In this document: in pieces, positions 24,848 to 33,392 of the stretch
Position numbering within the stretch: the stretch's first letter is position 1
How the letters are laid out: the number at the start of each line of letters is the position of its first letter
Source: Chloroflexota bacterium
GTDB taxonomy: Bacteria; Chloroflexota; Anaerolineae; DUEN01
Assembly (NCBI GenBank): GCA_013152435.1
Contig: JAADGJ010000133.1
Span: 1-47,127 of the forward strand
Length of the DNA stretch: 47,127 nucleotides
Direction: 5' to 3'
The notes under the pieces: model-generated
Databases searched by the model: none
Seen by the model: only the letters and a program-made list of their open reading frames with translations
Told to the model about the DNA's origin: nothing
Program-made: the position numbers and the translations under genes

Positions 24848-25651
24848 TCAGCTGCCGAACCACTTCTCGTAGATCTTGTCGTACGTGCCATCCGCCTTGA
24901 TTTCCTTCAACGCCTTGTTCAAGGCGTCTCGGATCTCCGGCTTGTTCTTGTTGACGGCGATCCCATAGAACTCATCGGTGAAGGGCTCACCCACCAGCTT
25001 GGCATTGAGCTCCGGGTTCGCCTTGATGATCTCCGCCGAGGTGGGCGTGTCGTTGACCACGGCATCCACATCCCCGTTGGCCAACGCCTGGAAGGCGATG
25101 GTGATCTCCTCGTAGCGCTTGACCTCGGCTCCCTCGATCTTGGAGGCCTCGATATCCCCGGTCGTCCCCAACTGGACACCGATCCGCTTCCCCTTCAGAT
25201 CCTCAACGCTCTTGATCTCATCATTGGTCGCCAGCACGGCGATGCTCTGGCCCGCGTTGAAGTAAGGATCGGTGAAGTCGACGATCTGGGCGCGCTCCTC
25301 CGTGATCGTCACCGCGGAGCAGACGACATCGAATTCCCCGGAGGCCAGCGCGGCGAAGATCCCATCCCACTTCGTGTTGATGAGCTCGTAGTCGAACCCG
25401 GCCCGCTTCGCCAGCGCATCGATCAGATCCACGTCGAAGCCGACGATGTTCCCGGACTCGTCCACGAACTCAAAGGGCGGATACTCGGCGTTCATGCCGA
25501 CCTTAATCTTGACCTTGGCCGTTTCCCCCGCGGGCGCCGCCTCAGACTCCGCCGGCGCCACAGGCGTCGCCGGCGGGGCGCAGGCGGTCACCACCAACGC
25601 CAAGATCAGTGCCACGATGATCCAGCTGAATCGATGAAAAGTACGCATCAT
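24848..25651 (-). CDS. Polar amino-acid ABC transporter substrate-binding lipoprotein
   Basis: A lipoprotein signal peptide is clear: basic start, hydrophobic stretch, lipobox VVTAC with Cys24, then a Pro/Ala/Glu-rich linker. The mature part is a family 3 (SBP_bac_3) periplasmic-binding fold, with KVGMNAEYPPFEFVDE, the FDVDLIDALAKRAG helix and the C-terminal DGTYDKIYEKWFG. It captures a polar amino acid outside the membrane and delivers it to the permease encoded next. Tandem ATGs at 25651 and 25648 both suit AGGAG upstream. The ligand could be a basic amino acid or glutamine by family resemblance. The methyltransferase genes downstream hint at a methylated amino acid, but that is speculation. 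Confidence 0.92.
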   Translation of the reverse strand: MMRTFHRFSWIIVALILALVVTACAPPATPVAPAESEAAPAGETAKVKIKVGMNAEYPPFEFVDESGNIVGFDVDLIDALAKRAGFDYELINTKWDGIFAALASGEFDVVCSAVTITEERAQIVDFTDPYFNAGQSIAVLATNDEIKSVEDLKGKRIGVQLGTTGDIEASKIEGAEVKRYEEITIAFQALANGDVDAVVNDTPTSAEIIKANPELNAKLVGEPFTDEFYGIAVNKNKPEIRDALNKALKEIKADGTYDKIYEKWFGS

Positions 25652-25829
25652 CCCTCACTCCTCCTGAGAGAAATATTCGGGCTCATCCACGGGGCGTGTA
25701 TCGCCGGTAGAGGTCCAGCATGCTGAACCCCGCGAAACTGCGCATCTCCGGGAGATGAGCCAATATTCAGAGCCTGAGCACTAGCAGGCTCCATCCGGCC
25801 ACCAACCATCCAAACCCCAGGGGCCTTCC

Positions 25830-26729
25830 TCACGCCCCCTGGAGCTGCCACACGGCTCGGTTCGCTACGACGGTCACCGCCGCCTCACCGGCGGACTGCA
25901 GGACGCTCAAACACGCCCGGATGGTGGTCAACGACAGATAATAGATCGCCGGGGCGGTGATGGAGATCCCCATAGCTCGTGCCACGGAGGCGAGGACCTC
26001 CGTCGCCTCCGCGGGCGTCTCCAGGGCCGCCCGCACCAGATCCAGGATCCGCTGAATGCGCTGGAGGTTCGCCTCCACCACGGGCGCGATCTCCTGAAGG
26101 GCCGCGCCATGCCCGGGCACAAACCAGGCAAACCTCTCCGCCAGGGAGGCCAGCCGCTCCAAACTCTCCCGGGCCTGCCCCACATGCACATAAAAGGGGA
26201 TGCCGTACTTCTCCAGCACCTCCGGTTGAAAGAAGGCATCCCCGGCGAAACAAACGTCCCGCCAGGCGACCATCATCTGATTCTGGGCGTGCCCGGGGGC
26301 GGGAATCGCCTCCACAACGAACCCGGCGATCTCCTGCTCTCCAGGCTCCAGCCGGCCGTCCACGGCACATCCCGGCGCCAGGATAAACTTGTGGCGCAAC
26401 TCCGCCGGCGGGTAGGCCCCCGAGAACAGGTAGTACCCCTCCAGCTCCGGATGTTCGACGATGGCCGCCTCGAAATCCGGCGCGTACACGGCCGCCCCGG
26501 TCCGGCGCTTGACCTCGGCGGCGCCCCCAAAGTGGTCCGCGTGGGCATGCGTGATCACCACCGCCTCGATGTCCACCCCCAGCTGTCGGGCAGCCCGGGC
26601 GATGCGACGGCCCGCGTCCCGATCGAGCCCGGCGTCGACGACCAGCGCCCGCCCGTCCTGGACCACCAGGCCGACGTTGGTGCCGCCTCTCAACTGGTAG
26701 ACCGCGTCGGTTAGCTGGATCCGCTCCAT
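25830..26729 (-). CDS. MBL-fold metallo-hydrolase
   Basis: The metallo-beta-lactamase motif THAHADHFGG gives the zinc ligands His61, His63, Asp65 and His66. GHAQNQ near residue 150, GDAFF near 165 and GHG near 210 supply the rest of the two-metal site. The C-terminal 85 residues are helical and resemble the C-terminal part of lactonase- or glyoxalase II-like hydrolases. Length is 299 residues. ATG 26729 is nine bases after GGAG; the frame extends to a TTG at 26747. It lies 41 bases after livF on the same strand, so it may be cotranscribed. The substrate is unknown. Confidence 0.87.
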   Translation of the reverse strand: MERIQLTDAVYQLRGGTNVGLVVQDGRALVVDAGLDRDAGRRIARAARQLGVDIEAVVITHAHADHFGGAAEVKRRTGAAVYAPDFEAAIVEHPELEGYYLFSGAYPPAELRHKFILAPGCAVDGRLEPGEQEIAGFVVEAIPAPGHAQNQMMVAWRDVCFAGDAFFQPEVLEKYGIPFYVHVGQARESLERLASLAERFAWFVPGHGAALQEIAPVVEANLQRIQRILDLVRAALETPAEATEVLASVARAMGISITAPAIYYLSLTTIRACLSVLQSAGEAAVTVVANRAVWQLQGA

Positions 26730-26770
26730 GCGCCGGGCTCCGCTCAAGAGGCGCCGCGCCAGGGGACGGG

Positions 26771-27496
26771 TTAGTGTCCGCCCAGGTACGCCTCAATCAC
26801 CTGCGGATTGTGGAGGAGATCGTCTGCCGGCCCCTCCAGGACGATGCTGCCGGTCTCCAGGACATAGCCGCGATGCGCGATGGAGAGCGCCAACCGGGCG
26901 TTCTGCTCCACCAACAGGATGCTGGTCCCCTGCTGGTTGATCTCCTGAATCACGCTGAAGATCTCCTCGACCAGCAACGGGGCCAACCCCATGGACGGCT
27001 CGTCCAACAACAGGACCCTCGGGCGAGCCATCAACGCCCGGCCGATCGCCAGCATCTGCTGCTCGCCACCGCTCAGCGTGCCCCCGATCTGACGCCGCCG
27101 CTCCCGCAGGCGAGGGAAGATCTGAAACACTCGCTCCATATCCTCCCGGATACCATCCGAATCCTTGCGGGTGTACGCGCCCATCTCCAGGTTCTCCTGG
27201 ACCGTCAACCGGCTGAAGATCTTGCGGCCCTCCGGCGCCTGCGAGATCCCCTTCTTCACGATCTCATGCGGCGGGAGGTGATCGATGCGCTCCCCCTGCA
27301 ACCAAACCTCTCCCTCACGAGGCTGCAGGATGCCGGAGATGGTGTTCAACGTGGTCGTCTTCCCCGCCCCGTTGCTGCCGATCAACGTCACGATCTCGCC
27401 GCGGTTGACCTTCAGGGAGACCCCACGGAGTGCCTGGATGTTCCCGTAGTATGTGTGAATGCCCTTGACCTCGAGCATGCTTTCGGCTGCGCTCAT
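26771..27496 (-). CDS. livF: Branched-chain amino-acid ABC transporter ATP-binding protein
   Basis: LivF is the second ATPase of the high-affinity branched-chain amino-acid importer. Walker A is GSNGAGKTT, the signature is LSGGEQQMLAIGRAL, and Walker B is LLLDEPSMGLAP, the form typical of LivF. Length is 241 residues. ATG 27496 is just past the livG stop, with AGGTG six bases upstream. It is the last transporter gene of the livKHMGF operon; the MBL hydrolase gene follows. Confidence 0.93.
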   Translation of the reverse strand: MSAAESMLEVKGIHTYYGNIQALRGVSLKVNRGEIVTLIGSNGAGKTTTLNTISGILQPREGEVWLQGERIDHLPPHEIVKKGISQAPEGRKIFSRLTVQENLEMGAYTRKDSDGIREDMERVFQIFPRLRERRRQIGGTLSGGEQQMLAIGRALMARPRVLLLDEPSMGLAPLLVEEIFSVIQEINQQGTSILLVEQNARLALSIAHRGYVLETGSIVLEGPADDLLHNPQVIEAYLGGH

Positions 27497-27499
27497 GGC

Positions 27500-28306
27500 T
27501 TACACCTGAACCTGTGAAGATGTCGCCTGCGATAGCGCGTTGGCTGCGCCACGTCCCAGGTACGCCTCGATGACGCGAGGATCCCTCTGGATCTCCTCCG
27601 GCTGCCCTTCCGCGATCTTGACGCCGTAGTCCAGCACCGTCACCCGATCCGACACGCCCATCACCATGCGCATGTCGTGCTCGATGAGCAGGATGGTCAA
27701 CCCCCGCTCATCGCGCAGCCGACGGATAAAGTGGCGCAGTTCGTCCGTCTCCCGCGGGTTCATGCCGGCCGTGGGCTCGTCCAGGAGCAACAGCTTCGGA
27801 TCGGACGCCAGCGCACGGGCGATCTCCAACCGCCGCTGGTCGCCATAGGGCAGATTCCTGGCCAGCATATCGCCCTTGCCCCGCAGCCCGACGAAGTCCA
27901 ACAACTCCAATCCCTTGCGAAGGGCCTCCTGCTCCTCCTCCATGGTGCGCCGATCGCGCAGGATGGCGCCCAACACGCCGCTATGAAGCCGGGTATGCTG
28001 CCCCACCAGCACGTTCTCGATGGCCGTCATGCTGCCGAAAAGGCGGATATTCTGATAGGTGCGGGCGATCCCCAGCGCGGTGATCTGATCCGGAGCCAAC
28101 CCGACCAGGGAGGTGCCATTGAACAGGATGGTCCCCTCCTCCGGACGGTAGAAGCCGGTGATGCAGTTGAAGAAGGTCGTCTTCCCGGCGCCATTGGGGC
28201 CGATGAGGCTGGCGATCATCTGCGGCTCGATCTCGAAGTCGAGCTCGCTGACGGCAGTGAGCCCGCCGAACCGTTTCGTGACTCTGCGCGCTGTCAGCAA
28301 GGCCAT
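27500..28306 (-). CDS. livG: Branched-chain amino-acid ABC transporter ATP-binding protein
   Basis: LivG carries Walker A GPNGAGKTT near residue 38, the FNCITGFYRP segment, the signature region NLPYGDQRRLEIARAL (the divergent form usual in LivG) and Walker B LLLLDEPTAGMNP. The C terminus has the extra helix that marks the LivG branch. Length is 268 residues. It starts one base after the livM stop, so translation is coupled. Partner of LivF in driving import. Confidence 0.93.
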   Translation of the reverse strand: MALLTARRVTKRFGGLTAVSELDFEIEPQMIASLIGPNGAGKTTFFNCITGFYRPEEGTILFNGTSLVGLAPDQITALGIARTYQNIRLFGSMTAIENVLVGQHTRLHSGVLGAILRDRRTMEEEQEALRKGLELLDFVGLRGKGDMLARNLPYGDQRRLEIARALASDPKLLLLDEPTAGMNPRETDELRHFIRRLRDERGLTILLIEHDMRMVMGVSDRVTVLDYGVKIAEGQPEEIQRDPRVIEAYLGRGAANALSQATSSQVQV

Positions 28307-28307
28307 G

Positions 28308-29990
28308 CTATGTCTCGCCTCCCGCTATTTCCAGTCCATCCTCGCGAAGCTCCAGGCGGCGCCTGGCCGCGGGCCAGAAGCCCTCGGGGCGCACCAGCAT
28401 CATGATCACCAACAACGCCCCGTACATCAACAGGCGATACTCCGCGAACTCACGCAGCACCTCCGGCAGGCCCACCAGGATCAGCGCGCCCACGATGACG
28501 CCGGGGATGCTCGCCATCCCGCCCACGATGATCAAGCTCAACACGTTGATGGAGATGAGGAGGTTGAAGCTGTGCGGGAAGATGGAGCTGAGCTTGGTGG
28601 CGAAGATGGCCCCGCTCATGGCCGAGAAGGTGGCGCCGATGGCGAACGCCAGCAGCTTGTACTTGATCAGGTTGATGCCCATCGCCTGGGCCACATCCTC
28701 GTCCTCACGCATGGCGATCCAGGCGCGCCCCACCCGGGAGTCGCTTAACCGCCAGGAGACGAAGATGGCCACCAAACACCCGAGCAGGATCAGGTAGTAG
28801 AGCTGCTGCGAGGTGATAAGCTGAATGCCTGCAATGCTGGGCTTGGGAATTTGTAGGATCCCCTGGGCACCCCCGATGTACGGCTTCAGAAGGTCAGAGT
28901 TGGCCAGCACGCGGATGATCTCGCCGAATCCTAGGGTGACGATGGCCAGGTAGTCGCCGCGCATGCGCAGCACGGGGATGCCCAACAGCACCCCCGCCAG
29001 GGCACCCACCACCATGGCGACAGGCCAGGCCACCCAGAAGGAGAGCCCCCACCCCAGTGAGGAGGCAGGCGAGGTCAGCAGCCCGGTGACGTACGCCCCG
29101 ATGGCGAAGAAGGCCACGTATCCCAGATCCAGCAGCCCTGCAAAGCCCACCACGATGTTCAACCCCAGCCCCATCAGGATGAACAGGCCCACGTTATCGA
29201 TCACGTCCGTCCAATAGAGCTGGAAGAGATCGGGGATGAACAGCAGAAAGGCCAGCAGGGCGATGAAGGTCAATAGCCGCACGGAACGTCTCTGCCGCGG
29301 GGGCAGACTGCTCACTCGCTGGTTGACCCGGCTCCGCGCGATGGGCCACAGAACGGATAGCGAGGCCAAAAGCACGAAGCTGATCAACGCGCCGGCAGGC
29401 GTCAGCCCCTTCCGGGCGAATAGGAACCGGATGAACCCTCGCGGGAACCCCAGGCTCTTGAACAGGACGGCGATCAACTCGTGCAGCACGCTGATCACGA
29501 GCACGCCGGCCACCCCGGTCAGCAACGGCCGCCGCACACGCTCCGGCACCATCTTCAAGAGCCCACCCAACAGGCCGACGATCGCGCCGGCGGCCAACAG
29601 GAGCACCACGCCCACACCGGTGGATTGGCCAAACGTCAGCAGCCGCATCAACGCCGGGGTGGCGTTCACCAGCACGGAGCGCAGGTTCACGGCGGTTCCG
29701 AGGACCACCAGGATCCCTAGCAGGACCGCCGTGACCAACCCGGCGATGGCGCCGCTGACACCCCCGAGCAAATAGCGACGTTCCGCCTTATATCGAGCGG
29801 CGGCGCTATATCCGGCTCCCCCCATGACCAGCCACAACACCGTGTAGCTCATGGAGACGACGCCGTCGATCACCTCCCGCTCGCTGAACACCTCGATGAT
29901 GCCCACCAGCGTCAGGAACAAGGCAACGCCGCCGAAAATAAGCCCCGTCCTCAAGCTGGGCCGCAAAACGGAGCGACGGAAATCGGTCAT
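28308..29990 (-). CDS. livM: Branched-chain amino-acid ABC transporter permease with extra N-terminal membrane domain
   Basis: Residues from about 235 to 545 form the usual LivM permease: GLNIVVGFAGLLDLGYVAFFAIGAY, VLRMRGDYLAIVTLGFGEIIR and the WIAMREDEDVAQAMGIN coupling loop. The first 230 residues add some five or six membrane helices with little similarity that I recognise. Total length is 560, against about 300-430 for most LivM proteins. No frameshift or internal start with a good ribosome-binding site was found at the junction, so it appears to be one fused polypeptide. It lies between livH and livG on the same strand. Confidence 0.9.
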   Translation of the reverse strand: MTDFRRSVLRPSLRTGLIFGGVALFLTLVGIIEVFSEREVIDGVVSMSYTVLWLVMGGAGYSAAARYKAERRYLLGGVSGAIAGLVTAVLLGILVVLGTAVNLRSVLVNATPALMRLLTFGQSTGVGVVLLLAAGAIVGLLGGLLKMVPERVRRPLLTGVAGVLVISVLHELIAVLFKSLGFPRGFIRFLFARKGLTPAGALISFVLLASLSVLWPIARSRVNQRVSSLPPRQRRSVRLLTFIALLAFLLFIPDLFQLYWTDVIDNVGLFILMGLGLNIVVGFAGLLDLGYVAFFAIGAYVTGLLTSPASSLGWGLSFWVAWPVAMVVGALAGVLLGIPVLRMRGDYLAIVTLGFGEIIRVLANSDLLKPYIGGAQGILQIPKPSIAGIQLITSQQLYYLILLGCLVAIFVSWRLSDSRVGRAWIAMREDEDVAQAMGINLIKYKLLAFAIGATFSAMSGAIFATKLSSIFPHSFNLLISINVLSLIIVGGMASIPGVIVGALILVGLPEVLREFAEYRLLMYGALLVIMMLVRPEGFWPAARRRLELREDGLEIAGGET

Positions 29991-30018
29991 CTTACTCCCT
30001 AGCTCTCACAGATTTGAT

Positions 30019-31080
30019 TTACGCCTTCTTCTCCGTCAGCACCTCGCCGAGGAGTCCCGTAGGTCGGAAGATGAGGACCAACACCAGCATGGAGAAGGCG
30101 ATGACGTCCTTCAACTGATTGGGGCTGGGAACGCCCAACCCGGTGAAGAACAGGGGTGGGCCGATGGACTCGAAGATACCCAGGAACAGCCCCCCGAACA
30201 TCGCCCCGGGGATGTTGCCGATCCCCCCCAGCACGGCGGCGGTAAAGGCCTTGATCCCCGGGATGAACCCCATCGTATGGATCACCTGCTTGTTATACAG
30301 GGCGAAGAGCACGCCGCCTGCGCCCGCCAGAGCGCCGCCCACGATGAAGGTGTTCACGATCACGCGATCCACATCGATCCCCATCAAAGCGGCGGCATCC
30401 TTGTCCTCCGCCACCGCGCGCATGGCTTTCCCCATCTTGGTCCGCTGCACCAGCCAGTACAGCCCCGCCATCATCAGCACGGCACACACGAAGACGATCA
30501 CATGAATGCGCAACACCATCACCCCGCCGATCTGCCAGCTGCCCTTCAGGATCTCCACATCGGGGTATACCTTAATGCCCGTGCCGAAGAGCCCACGAAA
30601 GCTGTACTGAAGGAACAGAGAGGCGCCGATGGCTGTGATGAGGGGAACCAGACGGGGGGCACGTCGCAGCGGCCGATACGCGATGCGCTCCAGCGCGACG
30701 GCCATACTGATGGAGACGCTCATGGCGACCAGGAAGATGATGGCCAACGCCAGAATCGGATTGCTATCCAGAAATCCCGACTCGTCGAAGGCCCGCGCCA
30801 CGAAATAACCGATATACGCTCCGCCCATGAAGATCTCCCCATGGGCGAAATTGATCATGAACAGGATACCGTAAACCAACGTGTAACCGAGGGCGATGAG
30901 GGCATAGACGGCGCCCTGCGCAAGCCCGAAGATGAGAAATGAGACCCAGTCACTCGAGGTATAAAGCCCCTCACGCAACGTGGCGATTGTACCCCACAGG
31001 GCGATTCCACCGATCAGGAATCCGATGCCCCAGATGATCAAATCGGTGGCTGAGACCCGCCATACCCGGATCCGTTGCAT
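30019..31080 (-). CDS. livH: Branched-chain amino-acid ABC transporter permease
   Basis: LivH is the other membrane subunit. The family core is clear: FLIFGLAQGAVYALIALGYTLVYGILFMINFAHGE at about residues 46-81, the coupling loop GKAMRAVAEDKDAAALMGID, and the C-terminal GGIGNIPGAMFGGLFLG. It has 353 residues, with about 45 extra at the N terminus forming one more hydrophobic helix than usual. The start is ATG 31080 with AGGAGG close upstream. A 15-bp imperfect hairpin separates it from livK. Confidence 0.93.
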   Translation of the reverse strand: MQRIRVWRVSATDLIIWGIGFLIGGIALWGTIATLREGLYTSSDWVSFLIFGLAQGAVYALIALGYTLVYGILFMINFAHGEIFMGGAYIGYFVARAFDESGFLDSNPILALAIIFLVAMSVSISMAVALERIAYRPLRRAPRLVPLITAIGASLFLQYSFRGLFGTGIKVYPDVEILKGSWQIGGVMVLRIHVIVFVCAVLMMAGLYWLVQRTKMGKAMRAVAEDKDAAALMGIDVDRVIVNTFIVGGALAGAGGVLFALYNKQVIHTMGFIPGIKAFTAAVLGGIGNIPGAMFGGLFLGIFESIGPPLFFTGLGVPSPNQLKDVIAFSMLVLVLIFRPTGLLGEVLTEKKA

Positions 31081-31108
31081 CTATCCTCCTCAGACAGATG
31101 GTCAGTAA

Positions 31109-31145
31109 GGGATGAGGCAAGGGCATCACACCCTTACCTCATCCC
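31109..31145 (-). other. Long intercistronic hairpin between livK and livH
   Basis: GGGATGAGG pairs with CCTCATCCC and, past one mismatch, AAGGG pairs with CCCTT; the loop is seven bases. The minus-strand sequence after it lacks a T tract. Position and form suggest an element that stabilises the livK mRNA and lowers downstream expression. A comparable hairpin follows the other binding-protein gene at 24848. Confidence 0.6.
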
Positions 31146-31184
31146 AATCACGTGCACTATCGGCTAAAGCGGGATGTGGGCCCG

Positions 31185-32420
31185 TCAGTCGGACACCACC
31201 ACCCACTTGCCATTTTCTACCTTGGAGATCGCGACGGAGCCGACGCCACAGTCGCCGTTCTCATCGCACGACAGCGTGCCGGTCAGCCCCTGGTACCCCT
31301 TCGTGTTGGCGATGGCGTCACGCAGCGCCTTGCGGCCGATGTGCAGATTGCCCTCCGGGTCCACCTTGGCGACCTGCTCGATGGCGTTCAGGATCAACAT
31401 GGTGGCGTCATAGGCGTGTGCATGGAACGGGGCGATGGGATCCTCGCCATAGGCCTCCTTATAGGCCTTCAGGAAGTCCTCCATGCCAGGGCCGGCCTCG
31501 CCCGGATTGGCCGCGCTGGCGTAGACGCCCTCAGCAGCATCCCCGGCGGCCTCGATGAAGGCATCCGCCCGGATCCCGTCCGCGCCCATGAAGTAGACGT
31601 CCTCCATGCCCACGTCGGCGCGCTGCACCGCCAGATAGGCGCCCTCTGCGACGAAGCCACTCCAGTAGATGAGGTCGGGATCCTCCGCCTTGATCCGGGT
31701 CAGGACGGGGCGCATATCGGTGTCACCCACATTGACGGCCTCGCGGGCGACGATCTGACCACCCAGCGCCTCAAACGCCTTGGCGAACTCCTGGCCCAAC
31801 TGCTCCGCATAAGGGCTGCCATCATGGATGGTCGCCACCTTGCGGACGCCCAGGACATCGTACGCGAACTTGGCCGCGGCCGGCCCCTGGATCTTGTCAT
31901 TCCAGGCCGTCCGGAAGAAGATGGGCTTGTGGGTCGCGGGGTCCGTCAGGCTGGGGGCCGTGCAAGAGGGAGACACCATGCTGTAGTGATTCTGGTCATA
32001 GATGTCAGCAGCCGGGATACAGGAGCTGGAGCACATGTGCCCCACAACAGCGACGATCTCCGGATCTGCCACCAGCTTGTTGGCCACCGTCTGGCCGCCC
32101 TCGGCATTGCACTGCCCATCCTCGACCTGGAGCTCGATGGGGAAGCCCAACACCTCTCCCTTGTCCTTGACGGCCAGCTCCGCGCCGCGCTTCTCATCGA
32201 GGCCCAGGACGTCGATGCCGGCGCCGGATAGGCCAGCCACGAACCCGAGGCGCAGGGGCTCACCAGCGGGGATCACGACGACGCCCCACTCATCCTCATA
32301 GGTGAACTCCTCCGCCGGAGCAGCCTCCTCCTTGGGCGGTGGCGCGGCCGGCGCCGCACATGCCGACACGATGAGTGCCAACAAAGCGACGATGCTGATG
32401 AGTAGATAACGGGACCGCAT
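31185..32420 (-). CDS. livK: Branched-chain amino-acid ABC transporter substrate-binding lipoprotein
   Basis: The N terminus is a lipoprotein signal with lipobox IVSAC (Cys21) and a Pro/Glu linker. The mature protein is a type I periplasmic-binding fold of the Leu/Ile/Val family: LGFVAGLSGAGIDVLG, VGHMCSSSCIPAADIYDQ and SPSCTAPSLTD are typical. It has 411 residues. ATG 32420 follows AGGAGG at a normal distance; the frame extends to 32492 without signals. Two tandem promoters lie far upstream. The ligand may be Leu, Ile or Val, but related proteins bind urea, amides or aromatic compounds. Confidence 0.92.
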   Translation of the reverse strand: MRSRYLLISIVALLALIVSACAAPAAPPPKEEAAPAEEFTYEDEWGVVVIPAGEPLRLGFVAGLSGAGIDVLGLDEKRGAELAVKDKGEVLGFPIELQVEDGQCNAEGGQTVANKLVADPEIVAVVGHMCSSSCIPAADIYDQNHYSMVSPSCTAPSLTDPATHKPIFFRTAWNDKIQGPAAAKFAYDVLGVRKVATIHDGSPYAEQLGQEFAKAFEALGGQIVAREAVNVGDTDMRPVLTRIKAEDPDLIYWSGFVAEGAYLAVQRADVGMEDVYFMGADGIRADAFIEAAGDAAEGVYASAANPGEAGPGMEDFLKAYKEAYGEDPIAPFHAHAYDATMLILNAIEQVAKVDPEGNLHIGRKALRDAIANTKGYQGLTGTLSCDENGDCGVGSVAISKVENGKWVVVSD

Positions 32421-32661
32421 TTCGCATCTCCTCCTTTCATTGTGTAAAAATGGATGAGCCATTGTGACGCAAAGAGAGTTCCCTGGCGGCAATCTTGGGA
32501 TCCAGGAGGGCTTCTACACCTTCCGATAAGAAAACACCCCCCGATCGCGGAGCAAAAGAGAACGTCGCCGCGTCTTCGCATGCGAACAGGGGGTATCCAC
32601 TTCTAAGTCCCAGAGCAAGGGGTCGCGATGAGACATCAATCGTTGGGGTAACTGGCTGCTG
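32421..32661 (-). promoter_or_regulatory. Long 5' leader of the liv operon
   Basis: From the predicted start near 32655 to ATG 32420 there are about 235 transcribed bases without a convincing gene. A 78-codon open frame (32437-32673) starts upstream of the predicted transcription start. A 5-bp CGCGG/CCGCG stem and a CCTGG/CCAGG stem are visible, but no T-tract terminator or known riboswitch was recognised. Confidence 0.4.
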
Positions 32662-32719
32662 ATTATACGGCAATCCTGTGCCTTTGTCAACTATGCCGCG
32701 ATTCTTTACCCTATGTCAA
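32662..32719 (-). promoter_or_regulatory. Tandem sigma-70-like promoters of the liv operon
   Basis: The downstream promoter is a perfect consensus on the minus strand: TTGACA (32690-32685), 17 bases, TATAAT (32667-32662). A second, TTGACA (32719-32714), 18 bases, CATAGT (32695-32690), ends where the first begins, so the two overlap by one base and probably exclude each other at any moment. Confidence 0.9.
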
Positions 32720-32789
32720 GTTATTGTGACTATAAAATGGAGAGAAGAGAAGAGGAATCGATGCGCCCTTCACGGCACAAGAGGCCGGA

Positions 32790-33392
32790 CTATCCCCTGG
32801 CCCTCCGCGCCAGCTCCCGGCCCCAGGTACGCAATCGCTCCGCCACGATCTCCCTGCGCCGCTTCAAAAGGGCCTGCATCTCGGCCAGGGATAGCGAGGG
32901 CGTCGTCATGATCAGGGCATCCTCGCCGGAGTCCCGATAGTATCGGGGACGGATCCCCACCTGGCGAAAGCCCGTGCGCTGGTAGAGTCGCTGCGCCGTC
33001 TCATTCCCCGCCCGCACCTCCAATGTGGCCACATCCGCCCCCACCTTCTTAGCCAGGTCCAGTAGGTGCAGAAGCAACCATTCCCCCAAGCCGCGGCCCC
33101 GATAGTCGGGATGGACGGCGATGGTGCAGATGTGCGCTTCGTCATGCAATAGCCAAAACCCGCCGTATCCCAACAAGGGGGGCAGCCGAGCATCCCGCAG
33201 GAGCGCGAGCACCGGGCGAAGGGCCAGATAGTATCCGTAGGGGTTGCGGGCCAGCTCATAGCGATACGCGCTCTCCGGCCAGGGGAGAGGGAAGCTCACA
33301 CGCTCGATCTCCATGAGATGGTCCAGGTCGTCCAGGCGCAGCGACGTAACGACCACGGGAAGGGCGGATTCGATTCCCTTCGATCCGTTCAT
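32790..33392 (-). CDS. rimI: Ribosomal protein S18-alanine N-acetyltransferase
   Basis: This GNAT-fold enzyme acetylates the N terminus of ribosomal protein S18. The acetyl-CoA loop is ICTIAVHPDYRGRGLGEWLL near residues 89-108, followed by LEVRAGNETAQRLYQRTGF and the GIRPRYYRDSGEDALIM end of the fold. It has 200 residues, some 40 more than E. coli RimI, mostly a basic C-terminal helix. ATG 33392 overlaps the tsaB stop by four bases. The tsaE-tsaB-rimI order is common in bacteria. A longer frame to 33755 lies in another reading frame of tsaB and is rejected. Confidence 0.9.
   Translation of the reverse strand: MNGSKGIESALPVVVTSLRLDDLDHLMEIERVSFPLPWPESAYRYELARNPYGYYLALRPVLALLRDARLPPLLGYGGFWLLHDEAHICTIAVHPDYRGRGLGEWLLLHLLDLAKKVGADVATLEVRAGNETAQRLYQRTGFRQVGIRPRYYRDSGEDALIMTTPSLSLAEMQALLKRRREIVAERLRTWGRELARRARG

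Noticed and set aside
25816-25841. CCAGGGG/CCCCTGG inverted repeat at the end of the MBL hydrolase gene
   Set aside because: It lies partly in coding sequence and has no T tract, so a terminator is not supported.
32437-32673. 78-codon minus-strand frame upstream of livK
   Set aside because: Its start codon lies upstream of the predicted transcription start of the stronger promoter and overlaps its -10 box; no ribosome-binding site is seen.
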